NCBI GenBank assembly: GCA_021404685.1
Contig: QWHC01000006.1
Span: 62,001 to 126,000, forward strand
Source: Chloroflexi bacterium CFX4
Lineage (GTDB): Bacteria; Chloroflexota; Anaerolineae; Aggregatilineales; UBA2796
Length of the DNA: 64,000 nucleotides
Direction of reading: 5' to 3'
The translations under genes were made by a program, and so were the position numbers. The notes beneath the pieces were generated by a model. It was not told where the DNA came from. It saw only the letters and a list, made by a program, of their open reading frames with translations, and made no database searches. Below are positions 25,443 through 34,152 of the stretch, in pieces. Numbering within the stretch: the first letter of the stretch is position 1; every line of letters starts with the position of its first letter.

Positions 25443-26789
25443 CTACGCGCCGTTGGCGGCGTCCAGCGCTTCGACCAGCGCATCAATTTCGGCACGGGTA
25501 TTCATCTCGGTGACGGCGACCAGCATCTGATGCTCACGATCAGGGTAATCCTGCGTCAGGTCGTAGCCGCCGATGATATTGTGTTCCTCGTAGAGGAAGC
25601 GGTTAATCTCTGCGACGGGGCGCGGGCAAGTCACCACAAATTCGTTAAAGAAGGGCAGGCGGTTCGCCACTTGGTAGCCGGGCAGATCGGTAATATTTTC
25701 GGCGGCATAGTGCGCCTTGTGATAGCAGACCTCTGCCACGCGGCGCAAGCCCTGCTTGCCCATCAAGGCAAGGTAGATGCAGCCCGCTAATGCCATCAAG
25801 CCCTGATTGGTGCAGATATTGCTGGTTGCCTTTTCGCGGCGGATGTCCTGCTCACGCGGGCGCAGCGTCATCACATAGGCGCGGCGTCCGTCACCGTCCA
25901 CCGTCTCGCCCACAATGCGCCCGGCGATCTTCCGCACGTAGTCGTTCTTCACGGCAAAAAAGCCGAGATAAGGTCCGCCATAGCTCAGCGGCACACCCAG
26001 CGACTGCCCTTCACCCACCACAATATCGGCGCCGAGCGCGCCGGGCGGCTTGAGCAAGCCGAGCGCTATCGGTGTGGTGATGATGCATAAGAGTGCGCCG
26101 GCGGCATGAACCTTTTCCGCCAAGCCGCGAAAGTCTTCAATCTGCCCGAAGAAGTTTGGATACTGCACAGCAAAAAGCGCTGTATTGTCGTCAAGCAGGT
26201 CGAGTAGATCATCGAGCGTGGCGCGTCCGCTTTTATCACCGACGAAGCGCGTGCCGTTGCCTTGATGGTAGGTGCGTGCCACAGCGCGATACTGTGGGTG
26301 AATATTCGGGCTGAGGATGACCTTGTTGCGTTTGCCTTTGTGGTGTGTCAGGGCAACGGTCACTGCCTCGGCAAAGCTGGTTGCGCCGTCGTAGTGGCTG
26401 GCATTGGCGGCGTCCATGCCGGTCAGGTGCGCGATCATGCTCTGCCATTCATAGGTGGCTTGCAGCGTGCCTTGGCTCATCTCCGGCTGATAGGGCGTGT
26501 AGGCAGTGTAGAACTCGCCACGCAGCAGGATGTGGTTGATGACGCTTGGCGAATAGTGATTATAAGCACCAGCGCCTAAAAAGGTGGCGTATTCAGGACC
26601 GGCGGCGTTGGCGGTGGCAAGTGCCTGCAATTCCCAGAGCGCTTCCATCTCGCTGAGCGCATCGGGAATATCGAGAGATGGGAAACGATGTTCGGCGGGA
26701 ACTGCTTCAAAGAGTTCCTCTAGTTTGCTAATGCCGATGGCGGCGAGCATCGCAGCGCGATCAGCATCGGTGTGTGGAATATATGCCAT
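25443..26789 (-). CDS. gcvPA: Glycine dehydrogenase (decarboxylating), subunit 1 (P-protein alpha)
   Basis: 448 residues starting MAYIPHTDADRAAMLAAIGISKLEELFEAVP, the standard GcvPA N-terminus; a longer frame upstream is not credible and AAAGG lies before this ATG. Motifs 'FLGAGAYNHYSPSVINHILLRGEFYTAYTPYQPEMSQGTLQATYEWQSMIAHLTGMDAANASHYDGATSFAEAV' and 'SLGVPLSYGGPYLGFFAVK' are family hallmarks. It is the non-lysine half of the two-subunit P-protein found in many thermophiles and Gram-positive bacteria. First gene of the gcvPA-gcvPB operon. Confidence 0.96.
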   Translation of the reverse strand: MAYIPHTDADRAAMLAAIGISKLEELFEAVPAEHRFPSLDIPDALSEMEALWELQALATANAAGPEYATFLGAGAYNHYSPSVINHILLRGEFYTAYTPYQPEMSQGTLQATYEWQSMIAHLTGMDAANASHYDGATSFAEAVTVALTHHKGKRNKVILSPNIHPQYRAVARTYHQGNGTRFVGDKSGRATLDDLLDLLDDNTALFAVQYPNFFGQIEDFRGLAEKVHAAGALLCIITTPIALGLLKPPGALGADIVVGEGQSLGVPLSYGGPYLGFFAVKNDYVRKIAGRIVGETVDGDGRRAYVMTLRPREQDIRREKATSNICTNQGLMALAGCIYLALMGKQGLRRVAEVCYHKAHYAAENITDLPGYQVANRLPFFNEFVVTCPRPVAEINRFLYEEHNIIGGYDLTQDYPDREHQMLVAVTEMNTRAEIDALVEALDAANGA

Positions 26790-27428
26790 ATTGTGGGTAC
26801 CTTTAATTTTTGTATCGTTGCACCAGATGTACGGCGTATCTACCTCAGAGGCGGATAAAAGGCGTGTTGCATCAGCATTGACGCACCGTTTCTGAAAAGA
26901 TGCGTTCCGATCCTGTGTGTTGTGTGAACATACTCCAATTATGCCATCAAATGGCAGCCGTTGCACAGCGTTTTAAGGAAGCATTTTGGTGTCTTATGGC
27001 GTGGCGACCTCAAGGGCAACTGCAATCTCTCAAGCCTCCTTGGGCATGGTTGCATGATCTGTCAGGCATCTCTGCACCTTTTTCGTTTACCACTCACCCA
27101 CGCGGCTGACCCTGCCGCTTTCAGCAAGCCTGTGGTATACTCTAATTCCCAACAAGTGAAGCACCACTTGCGGAAACAAGCACAGCCAACGGCGCACACC
27201 TGCCTGACCAATGGCGCGGCGCATTTCTGAATTTGCCCTAAATTTCGGCGATCTCATCAGATTTTCACTTGGCATAGTGTTACTGTGCCTGATAGAATCA
27301 TCGTAAGCATGGGCATAATGGCACAGCACATACGTGCAGCGGCGCACAACTGTGCAAGGCTGTAATTGTGTTTCCACATTTTGTACCTCACCAGAGGGCA
27401 TTCTCGCAGTAAGGCGGTTAGTAAAGGT
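26790..27428. other. Long divergent intergenic region, no gene seen
   Basis: About 640 bases between gcvPA (minus) and the S1-domain gene (plus). Short open frames occur but have no ribosome sites or recognisable content. No glycine-riboswitch core was seen ahead of gcvPA. Two promoter-like sites point toward the S1 gene: an extended -10 (TGG-TATACT, 27133-27141) and TTGGCA-N18-TAGAAT (27269-27298). Confidence 0.5.
27269..27298 (+). promoter_or_regulatory. Promoter upstream of the S1-domain gene
   Basis: TTGGCA, 18-base spacer, TAGAAT, about 130 bases before the start codon. A second candidate with an extended -10 lies at 27133-27141. Confidence 0.5.
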
Positions 27429-27431
27429 ATG

Positions 27432-28739
27432 ATGGCTGATAAGTCTGAGCGTGAAAAGCAACAAGAGGCACGGCGAGCAGAGTTTGTAAAGTTACTGGAA
27501 GCCTCGTTCAACTACACGCCACCAGAGCGCGGTGAAATTCGCAGCGCCACCATTCTTCAGATTGATGGCAAGGGCGATGTCATCGTTGATCTGGGAGCAA
27601 AGCAAGATGGCATTGTGCCATCCCAAGATTTGGAGCGCCTAGACGAAACGATGCGCGCTAACCTGAAGGTTGGTGATTCTGTTTTCGTCTATGTGATTAA
27701 TCCGCGTGATCAAGACGGCAGCCTGCTCGTTTCGATTAGCCAAGGCTTGCAGCAGCAGGACTGGGAAGAAGCGCGCCGCCTGTATGGCACTGATGACGTT
27801 GTAGAAGTGGTGGTGACGGGCTATAACCGCGGTGGTGTTTTGGTGCGTTGGAAGCGCTTGGAAGGCTTCGTCCCAACCTCGCACCTGCTTTCGGTGGGTG
27901 TGGGGGGCGCAGATCGGCGCGAGTCGCTCAATGCGACCAACCGTACACTTGTCGTGAAGGTTATTGAAGTTGATCAAACACGCCGCCGCCTGATCTTCAG
28001 TGAGCGCGACGCGCAGAAGGAATGGCGCATCCAGCAAAAGGCGAAACTGCTTGCCGAACTGATGGAAGGCGATGTCGTCAAGGGCATTGTCACCGGCTTG
28101 CGCGATTTTGGCGCATTCGTCAATTTGGGCGGCGCCGATGGCTTGATCCATGTGAGCGAACTGGCGTGGCACCGCGTTGATCATCCCAAAGATGTGCTGC
28201 ACATCGGCGATGAGATTGAGGTGTACGTGCTAAGCCTTGACCGCGGCACCAACCGCATCGCGCTTAGCCGCAAGCGCCTGCTGCCCGATCCATGGTCCGA
28301 TGCCATGAATCGCTATCACGAAGGGCAGCCTGTTGAAGGCATGGTGACCAACGTCGTAGATTTCGGCGCGTTCATCGCCCTCGATGACGGCTTGGAAGGC
28401 TTGCTGCACCTCAGCGAAATGGGTGATGGCACCCTCAAAGAGCCACACAGTTACGTCAAGAAGGGTGATCGGCTGCCGCTGCGGATCAGCCGCCTAGAGC
28501 CTGACAAGCGCCGTGTCGGTTTTACGCAGCGCTGGGGCGTTGATCTGCCTGCCGAAGGTGAAGGCGCAGCGGGCGAAACACCTGCAAGCGCAGCAGAGGC
28601 TGCCGAGTCCGAAGGTGTTGAACTGCCCGAAAGCACCCTGGAAGAAACACCGCACGCCGAACTGCCCACCAACGGCAATGGCGCAAGCGTTCATGGCGAG
28701 CCGGCAGATGCCGCCGAAAGCAGCGCGCAGGAAAGCTAA
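27432..28739 (+). CDS. Four-S1-domain RNA-binding protein (ribosomal S1-like)
   Basis: 435 residues from the second of two adjacent ATGs (AAAGG just upstream). Four S1 OB-fold domains: about 30-100 (GEIRSATILQIDGKGDVIVDLGAKQDGIVPSQDL), 115-185 (VVEVVVTGYNRGGVLVRWKRLEGFVPTSHLL), 205-275 (GDVVKGIVTGLRDFGAFVNLGGADGLIHVSEL) and 290-360 (GQPVEGMVTNVVDFGAFIALDDGLEGLLHLSEM). An acidic, Ala/Glu-rich tail of about 70 residues follows. The last two domains are the best conserved. It probably acts in mRNA binding at the 30S subunit as an S1 counterpart (six domains in E. coli, four in many other phyla). Confidence 0.85.
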   Translation: MADKSEREKQQEARRAEFVKLLEASFNYTPPERGEIRSATILQIDGKGDVIVDLGAKQDGIVPSQDLERLDETMRANLKVGDSVFVYVINPRDQDGSLLVSISQGLQQQDWEEARRLYGTDDVVEVVVTGYNRGGVLVRWKRLEGFVPTSHLLSVGVGGADRRESLNATNRTLVVKVIEVDQTRRRLIFSERDAQKEWRIQQKAKLLAELMEGDVVKGIVTGLRDFGAFVNLGGADGLIHVSELAWHRVDHPKDVLHIGDEIEVYVLSLDRGTNRIALSRKRLLPDPWSDAMNRYHEGQPVEGMVTNVVDFGAFIALDDGLEGLLHLSEMGDGTLKEPHSYVKKGDRLPLRISRLEPDKRRVGFTQRWGVDLPAEGEGAAGETPASAAEAAESEGVELPESTLEETPHAELPTNGNGASVHGEPADAAESSAQES

Positions 28740-28750
28740 ACCACAGCACA

Positions 28751-28775
28751 CAGGCGGGAAACATGGTCCCGCCTG
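28751..28775. terminator. Intrinsic terminator between the S1-domain gene and pyrD
   Basis: CAGGCGGGA / TCCCGCCTG, 9-bp perfect stem with a seven-base loop, then TTCGTTT; between convergent genes. Confidence 0.8.
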
Positions 28776-28780
28776 TTCGT

Positions 28781-29854
28781 TTATCCATCCGCACCGATCA
28801 CCTCATGCAAATCGCGCACGCCTTCCGCTGCCATAATTTGCCGCAATTGGCTAAGCGCACGCCGCACAAACGCCATTCCCTCATAGATGAAGCCTGTGTA
28901 GGCCTGCACTAAGACCGCGCCAGCGCGCAACTTCTCCCAGACATCCGCACCGCTAAAGACGCCACCTACGCCGATCACGGGCAGCTTGCCACCTGTTGTT
29001 CGGTGAATGTGCCGCACGATCTCGGTTGCTTTGGCGCGCAACGGCGCTCCGCTTAAGCCGCCGCTTTCGGTGGCAGCGGCGCTCCGCAAGGTTGATGGAC
29101 GCGCTAAGGTTGTATTGGTGGCGATCATGCCGTTGATGCCGTGTTGCTGCGCCAACGCACAAATGGTGGTAATTTCATCAAGGCTGAGGTCGGGCGCAAT
29201 TTTGATCAAGAGTGGCTTGGGCGCTGCTTGCGCGCTGCGCGTTTCGCTCAGCCCTGCCAACAAATCGGCAAGGTAGGCGTGCGTTTGCAAGCGGCGCAGT
29301 TCGGGCGTGTTGGGCGAACTGATGTTGACCACAAATAGATCGCCATAGGGATAGAGATTCTCAAGCACAGCGCGGTAGTCGTTCAGCGCAGCGGTCAGCG
29401 GCGTATCCTTGTTTTTTCCCAAGCTGATCGCAAGCGGCACACCACGCGGACGGCGCACTAAATGTTGCGCCGCGGACGCCATGCCACCGCTTGGAAAGCC
29501 CATACGGTTGATGAGCGCACGATCTGCCATAAGGCGGAACAAGCGCGGCTTTGCAGTGCCTGCCTGCGGCTGCGGCGTGATGGTGCCAACCTCCACAAAG
29601 CTGAAGCCAAGCGCAGCTAGGCTGTGCAACGCCACACCGTCTTTATCAAAGCCGCCTGCCAGCCCCAACGGATGCGCGAAGGATAGCCCAAAGGCACGCA
29701 CGCCTAGCCCATCTGGGCGTGGCGTGAAGGCGGCACGCAGCAGCGCCCGACCGAGTGGAAAATTGCCCGCCACTGCCAACCCACGCAGCGCGATGCCGTG
29801 CATCCACTCGGCATCCGTGCGCGAGAGCAAGTGGCGGTAGAGAAAGCGATACAC
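28781..29854 (-). CDS. pyrD: Dihydroorotate dehydrogenase (quinone), class 2
   Basis: 357 residues from a GTG start. Class 2 markers: N-terminal membrane-association helices (MYRFLYRHLLSRTDAEWMHGIALRGL), 'GLAGGFDKDGVALHSLAALGFSFVEVGTITPQPQ', 'LINRMGFPSGG', 'INISSPNTPELR' region with the catalytic Ser ('VVNISSPNTPELRRLQ'), 'LIKIAPDLS', 'NTTLARP', and 'IGVGGVFSGADVWEKLRAGAVLVQAYTGFIYEG'. It oxidises dihydroorotate to orotate with FMN, passing electrons to the quinone pool at the membrane. It lies 10 bases after a sugar-ABC permease gene and may be read from the same transcript, though the functions are unrelated. Confidence 0.95.
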   Translation of the reverse strand: MYRFLYRHLLSRTDAEWMHGIALRGLAVAGNFPLGRALLRAAFTPRPDGLGVRAFGLSFAHPLGLAGGFDKDGVALHSLAALGFSFVEVGTITPQPQAGTAKPRLFRLMADRALINRMGFPSGGMASAAQHLVRRPRGVPLAISLGKNKDTPLTAALNDYRAVLENLYPYGDLFVVNISSPNTPELRRLQTHAYLADLLAGLSETRSAQAAPKPLLIKIAPDLSLDEITTICALAQQHGINGMIATNTTLARPSTLRSAAATESGGLSGAPLRAKATEIVRHIHRTTGGKLPVIGVGGVFSGADVWEKLRAGAVLVQAYTGFIYEGMAFVRRALSQLRQIMAAEGVRDLHEVIGADG

Positions 29855-29864
29855 GCAGCGCCGT

Positions 29865-30980
29865 TTAGCCCTTCAAGCCTGTAGAGGCGATGCCCGTTGT
29901 GATGTATTTCTGCAAAATGCCAAAGACCACAACCACTGGCAGCAGCGAAAGCACCGTCATCGCCAGGAGCGAGTCCCACTGCACGTTGAGTTCACCCTGA
30001 AAGCTCTGCAAGCCAAGCTGCAAGGTGGCAAGATCGCTGCGCCCGCCTAGCACAATCAGGGGCCACAGAAAGTCGTTCCAGCGCCACATGAAGCTGAAAA
30101 TTGCCAAGACGGCTAGTGCCGGCACTGCCAACGGCATCACAATGCGCCAGTAAATGCGCCATTCTGTCGCGCCGTCAATGCGCGCCGCCTCGATCAGTTC
30201 ATCGGGAATGGTCAGCATGTATTGGCGCAGCAGGAAAACGCCCGTTGGTGTGGCGGCCGGTGGGATGATCACACCAAGCAAACTGCCTGCCATCCCAACA
30301 CGGCTGATCACCAAAAAGACCGGGATCATGATCACTGAGAGCGGCACCATCAGCGCACTCAGGATCAGCAAAAAGATCGTGTTGCGCCCACGGAAGCGAT
30401 ATTTGCTCAGCGCGTAGGCTGCCATGCTGTTGATCAAGAGTGTGAGCGCCGTTGCCGAGATAGTGATCACGACGCTGTTTCGCAGATATACACCAAATGG
30501 GAAGCGGTCAATGGCATTGGTGTAATTCGCGAGATCGAAACGCACTTCTTGGACGGGCGTCATGTTCTCAATGCGAATGCGGATCGGCGGTTCAGCGGGC
30601 GCGTCAAGGTCTACCACACGCGCCTCAATGCCGATCACGCGCCCAACACGCGCCATGCGTTTGACCGTGCCATCTTCTTGGCGCACATCCACTAAAGGCA
30701 ACGGCTCAGGGTAGCCCGCTACTTGCGCCATGACGGGATGGTAGGGCAGGAAGGTAGGCGGCGTTAGATACAGTGTGGTGATTGGCTTGAACGAGGACAT
30801 GATCAGCCACAGCACCGGGAAGAACATCACAACGGTGCCAACCACCAAGAAAATATAGGTAATCACATCGGCGGCGGAAAGGCGTTTGCGCCCTTTGCGC
30901 CGAAACAGAAAGGCGAACAACCCTGTTCCCCACCAACGGTAATTTGCCGTATCGCGTTCGGTTGCGCTTGCGTGTGCCAT
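29865..30980 (-). CDS. ABC transporter permease, MalG/carbohydrate type
   Basis: 371 residues. Six membrane spans with the MalG-type coupling loop 'EAARIDGATEWRIYWRIVMPLAVPALAVLAIFSFMWRWNDFLWPLI' (EAA motif). It is about 90 residues longer than usual because the loop between spans 1 and 2 carries an insert ('PLVDVRQEDGTVKRMARVGRVIGIEARVVDLDAPAEPPIRIRIENMTPVQEVRFD'), likely a small beta-rich external domain. It works with the MalF-type permease encoded 17 bases upstream. No substrate-binding protein or matching ATPase is nearby, so the substrate (sugar or glycoside by family) is not fixed. Confidence 0.9.
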   Translation of the reverse strand: MAHASATERDTANYRWWGTGLFAFLFRRKGRKRLSAADVITYIFLVVGTVVMFFPVLWLIMSSFKPITTLYLTPPTFLPYHPVMAQVAGYPEPLPLVDVRQEDGTVKRMARVGRVIGIEARVVDLDAPAEPPIRIRIENMTPVQEVRFDLANYTNAIDRFPFGVYLRNSVVITISATALTLLINSMAAYALSKYRFRGRNTIFLLILSALMVPLSVIMIPVFLVISRVGMAGSLLGVIIPPAATPTGVFLLRQYMLTIPDELIEAARIDGATEWRIYWRIVMPLAVPALAVLAIFSFMWRWNDFLWPLIVLGGRSDLATLQLGLQSFQGELNVQWDSLLAMTVLSLLPVVVVFGILQKYITTGIASTGLKG

Positions 30981-30997
30981 AGTGTCTCGTCTCCCTG

Positions 30998-32032
30998 CTA
31001 AGCGGATTCAGTTTGGCGTCTGTTCAAAAGGAGCTGAATAACTGTCAGCACGGCAAGCACCGCCGCCAACATCAGCGAGACTGACGCCGCCATGCCCCAG
31101 TTGTTAGGCGGCTCGAAGGCGGTGCGGTAGATATACTGCACGGTGAGGACGGTCGCCGTGCCGGGACCGCCACCCGTCAGCACATAGACGTGATCAAACA
31201 TCTGCACACCGCGGATAAGCGTCAGCACCAACACCACCAAAAGCGTTGGGCGCAGCAACGGCAGCGTCACCTTCCAAAAGCGCTGTATTTCCGTAGCACC
31301 GTCAATTTCGGCAGCCTCATATAGCACTGGCGGAATGCCCTGCAAGCCCGCCAGCAGGATCAGCGCGTAGAAGCCAACCTGCGCCCACACGCTGACGAAG
31401 ATCGCCCAAAACATCATCCAATTGCCATCTAGCACAAAGGCAATCGGCGCAATGCCGAAGAAGCCTAGCACCGTGTTGATCAAGCCGCCGCGTGTTTGCA
31501 GCATCCACTTCCAGATCAGGGCGACCACCACCGGCGAAAGCAGCACCGGGAAGAAGAAGGCGCTGCGGAAAAAGCCGCGCAGCCGAATATCACGGTTGAG
31601 CGCCAGCGCGATCAGCATCGCCAACACGATCATAGCTGGCACTTCCACAATCACGAATAGGAAAGTGTTCCGCACGGCGAAGAAGAACACATCTTCACGG
31701 CAAGTGGAGACGTCCCAGATATTCCCGCAGGAAAGCAGGCGCTCGAAGTTGCCTGTGCCAACCCAGGGTCGGTTTTCAGGCAAAATGCTGCTGCCGCCTG
31801 TGAAGGCGAAGAGAAAGTTGAGCAGCAGCGGCAGCATGACGAAGATCACGAAGATGAGCATGTTAGGCAGCACGAAGAAATAAGGCATTCGCCGATGCCC
31901 TATGACGCGCTCTAGGCTGCCGATGATTAGATCGAGCAGGTGGAGAATGCCTACAAGCGGCAAACTGAGGATGCGCCCTATCGCCCGAAAAAGGTCGGGT
32001 GGTGCGCCGACGGCATCTGGCTTAATTTTCAT
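30998..32032 (-). CDS. ABC transporter permease, MalF/carbohydrate type
   Basis: 344 residues from MKIKPDAVGAPPDLF, with GGAAG 6 bases upstream; the longer frame is unlikely. Six or more membrane spans ('YFFVLPNMLIFVIFVMLPLLLNFLFAF', ...), the EAA loop 'YEAAEIDGATEIQRFWKVTLPLLRPTLLVVLVLTLIRGVQMFDHVYVLTGGGPGTATVLTVQYIY', typical of MalF-type subunits of sugar importers. The loop after the first spans contains 'CGNIWDVSTCRED', with two Cys that could form a disulfide. First gene of the permease pair. The 250 bases upstream hold no solute-binding-protein gene. Confidence 0.92.
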   Translation of the reverse strand: MKIKPDAVGAPPDLFRAIGRILSLPLVGILHLLDLIIGSLERVIGHRRMPYFFVLPNMLIFVIFVMLPLLLNFLFAFTGGSSILPENRPWVGTGNFERLLSCGNIWDVSTCREDVFFFAVRNTFLFVIVEVPAMIVLAMLIALALNRDIRLRGFFRSAFFFPVLLSPVVVALIWKWMLQTRGGLINTVLGFFGIAPIAFVLDGNWMMFWAIFVSVWAQVGFYALILLAGLQGIPPVLYEAAEIDGATEIQRFWKVTLPLLRPTLLVVLVLTLIRGVQMFDHVYVLTGGGPGTATVLTVQYIYRTAFEPPNNWGMAASVSLMLAAVLAVLTVIQLLLNRRQTESA

Positions 32033-32293
32033 CGGGACTTCCAAGTAAACAAACAAATTTAGGCTTGATGACGCCTGATTGTATCCGCAACCATTCAGCG
32101 AGACAACCGTGCGACACAGAGGGTATGGTGAATTTTGTGGAGATAGCCTAGTATGTGGCGGCGCGGCTAAGCCCTATCCCTTTCCCCGCAGGCAGGGAAA
32201 GGGAATCAAAGGTGGGGCTGAACTGCCCTGAGGGGCGATTCGCGCAAGTTTGGCAGCGCAGCGGCGGATAGGGTTGGAGTGTCGGTGAGAAAG

Positions 32294-32719
32294 TTAGTCG
32301 CCTTCGGCGGGCAGGGTTAGTTTGCCGTTCACTTGTGCCAGATGCACACTGCCCGGCGTCAGGTTCAGGGCAAGGTGTGCGCCCAGCGGCACAGTCAGGC
32401 TGAATTTCGCCCATGAAAGCGCGCCGACAATCGGCTTGCGCCGCGCCACGATGTAAACGCCCGCCTCATCTTGATCGGTGGCAAATTCCCAGCCAAAACT
32501 GGCGTGCAGGTCAGCCTCCAATAAGACGTTGTGCGGCGCGCCACGCAGTACGGTAACTTCAGCATGGCTGGCACGCACATAGACCGTGATCGGCGGCTGC
32601 ACAGTGAACACTTGCCGAAACCTTTTGGCAGTTGCTGCCGCTGCTGCATCCGCGCCAACGCTCAATGCTGATTCTAGTCCCCGCCGCAGCAGCGCGCCAC
32701 GCAAACGCCGTAAAGTCAT
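32294..32719 (-). CDS. Hypothetical protein, beta-rich (DUF4097-like)
   Basis: 141 residues, no signal peptide. A basic helix-rich start (MTLRRLRGALLRRGLESALSVGADAAAAATAKRFRQVF) is followed by beta-type sequence: 'PPITVYVRASHAEVTVLRGAPHNVLLEADLHASFGWEF...GVYIVARRKPIVGALSWAKFSLTVPLGAHLALNLTPGSVHLAQVNGKLTLP'. The last part resembles the repetitive strands of DUF4097-type adhesin-like proteins ('v.vP....l.l....G.v.l..v.G.l.l'). Its ATG overlaps the preceding gene's TGA (ATGA), so the two are translationally coupled. Confidence 0.6.
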   Translation of the reverse strand: MTLRRLRGALLRRGLESALSVGADAAAAATAKRFRQVFTVQPPITVYVRASHAEVTVLRGAPHNVLLEADLHASFGWEFATDQDEAGVYIVARRKPIVGALSWAKFSLTVPLGAHLALNLTPGSVHLAQVNGKLTLPAEGD

Positions 32720-33036
32720 AGTTGGAAGCCATCTCGGAAGCTGATCAGCTTGCGGCTGTAGTCGGAAATGAAGCTTTTCAGCCTGTCCTCAAGGCGCTGC
32801 CATGTGCTACTTTTCAGCGCAAGGTTCACTGTGTCAAGGTCTTCTGCCAAAAATTCCACTTGCCGAATCGGCTGTTCACCATAGGCAGTATGGTAGACAC
32901 GGAACATATAGAGTCCCAGTGCTTGCATACTCGGCACAAATTCCTGTGTGACGAATGCATAATAGTTATCATGTGTCTCAGGGTTGATGTTGTAGCGTAG
33001 CAGCAGCTTGTAGCGTGGGATGATTTTCGTCGCCAT
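32716..33036 (-). CDS. Small conserved-looking hypothetical protein
   Basis: 106 residues, soluble: 'IIPRYKLLLRYNINPETHDNYYAFVTQEFVPSMQALGLYMFRVYHTAYGEQPIRQVEFLAEDLDTVNLALKSSTWQRLEDRLKSFISDYSRKLISF'. The alternating beta-alpha-beta pattern and length fit a dimeric alpha/beta-barrel (Dabb/NIPSNAP-like) fold, but no catalytic signature is seen. It overlaps the next gene by four bases (ATGA). Upstream 33040-33220 has no gene. Confidence 0.6.
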   Translation of the reverse strand: MATKIIPRYKLLLRYNINPETHDNYYAFVTQEFVPSMQALGLYMFRVYHTAYGEQPIRQVEFLAEDLDTVNLALKSSTWQRLEDRLKSFISDYSRKLISFRDGFQL

Positions 33037-33222
33037 GCGGATCCCTCATCCAGCAGATAGCCCGAACGGTGAGCATCTTAAGATGTCACCTATGATAGCA
33101 CAGCCTCTTGGTTTGCGCGATGTGATGAAGCAACTGAGGAGAGACGGCAAATCCTAAAGTGAACCGCTGAGGAAAAAACAGCCTTTGGAACTCAGAAACT
33201 GGGACAATAATGCTTCCTCAGG

Positions 33223-34149
33223 TCACTGCTCACCCTGCTGCATGGTCAATTCAAGGAAAATATCCTCAAGCGACATGGCGAGCGGGCGCAGTTCGAGCAA
33301 CTCTAAGCCTGCTGCCGTGATAGCGCCTGCCAAGCGCGCCCGAACGTCCACACCGCGCCGCGCCTCTACACTGAATCCATCGTTAACGGGCGTAACATCG
33401 GCAACGCCTGTGACATTCCGCAGCACCCTGGCTGCCGCCTCTGCCGACTCTGCTTTGTCAACGCGCACGAACAGCCGCGCACCTTGCTGAAGCTGTTCAC
33501 GCAGCGCCTCAGGCTTATCCATTGCCACGATGGCGCCGCGGTCAATGATCACCACCCGATCACAGACCTGTTCCGCCTCACTGAGGATGTGCGTGCTGAA
33601 CATCACGGTATGGCTCTTGCCCAAACTGCGGACGAGATCGCGCACTTCAAGCGTTTGGCGCGGATCAAGCCCGATGGTCGGCTCATCAAGAATCAGCACT
33701 GGCGGATCGTGGACGAGTGCTTGCGCCAGACCAACGCGCTGGCGCATTCCTTTGGAGATGCTGCGGATCAGGCTCTCGCGGCGGCTCTCCATACCAACGG
33801 CGCGCAGCACGTCATCGGCACGGCTGGCAGCCTGCGGCACGCCGCGCAGTTCTGCCACATATTTCACATAGCCATGCACGGTCATATCTGGGTAGAGCGG
33901 CACTGTTTCAGGCAGATAGCCAACGCGCTTCCGCACTTCAAGGGAATCCGTGAACACATCATAGCCTGCAACGGATGCCTTGCCGCTGGTCGGCGGCATG
34001 TAGCCCGTCAGAATCCGCATGGTGGTTGTCTTACCGGCGCCATTCGGACCGAGAAAGCCGAGAATCTCGCCGCTTTCTGCCTGAAAGGTGATGCCGCACA
34101 GCGCAGTGAAGCGCCCATAGCGCTTGGTGAGCGATTCGACAGTAATCAT
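33223..34149 (-). CDS. ABC transporter ATP-binding protein (ABC-2/gliding-type)
   Basis: 308 residues. Walker A 'GPNGAGKTTT', Q-loop region 'VGYLPETVPLYPDMTV', signature 'SISKGMRQRVGLAQAL' (a variant of LSGGQ), Walker B 'VLILDEPTIGLDP', switch His in 'STHI'. A C-terminal extension of about 80 residues ('ARLFVRVDKAESAEAAARVLRNVTGVADVTPVNDGFSVEARRGVDVRARLAGAITAAGLELLELRPLAMSLEDIFLEL') is the DUF4162-type domain found in GldA-like exporter ATPases. Its membrane partner is not adjacent. It starts 3 bases after the HDAC-family gene's stop codon, in one operon with it. Confidence 0.92.
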   Translation of the reverse strand: MITVESLTKRYGRFTALCGITFQAESGEILGFLGPNGAGKTTTMRILTGYMPPTSGKASVAGYDVFTDSLEVRKRVGYLPETVPLYPDMTVHGYVKYVAELRGVPQAASRADDVLRAVGMESRRESLIRSISKGMRQRVGLAQALVHDPPVLILDEPTIGLDPRQTLEVRDLVRSLGKSHTVMFSTHILSEAEQVCDRVVIIDRGAIVAMDKPEALREQLQQGARLFVRVDKAESAEAAARVLRNVTGVADVTPVNDGFSVEARRGVDVRARLAGAITAAGLELLELRPLAMSLEDIFLELTMQQGEQ

Positions 34150-34152
34150 GTC

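Noticed and set aside
26790-26960. Possible glycine riboswitch ahead of gcvPA
   Set aside because: The conserved glycine-aptamer segments (GGAGAG..., GGACAGAG-type core) are not found on the minus strand here.
26900-27109. 69-codon plus-strand open frame in the gcvPA/S1 intergenic region
   Set aside because: No ribosome site, unusual Trp/Pro/Cys-rich composition, and no recognisable motif.
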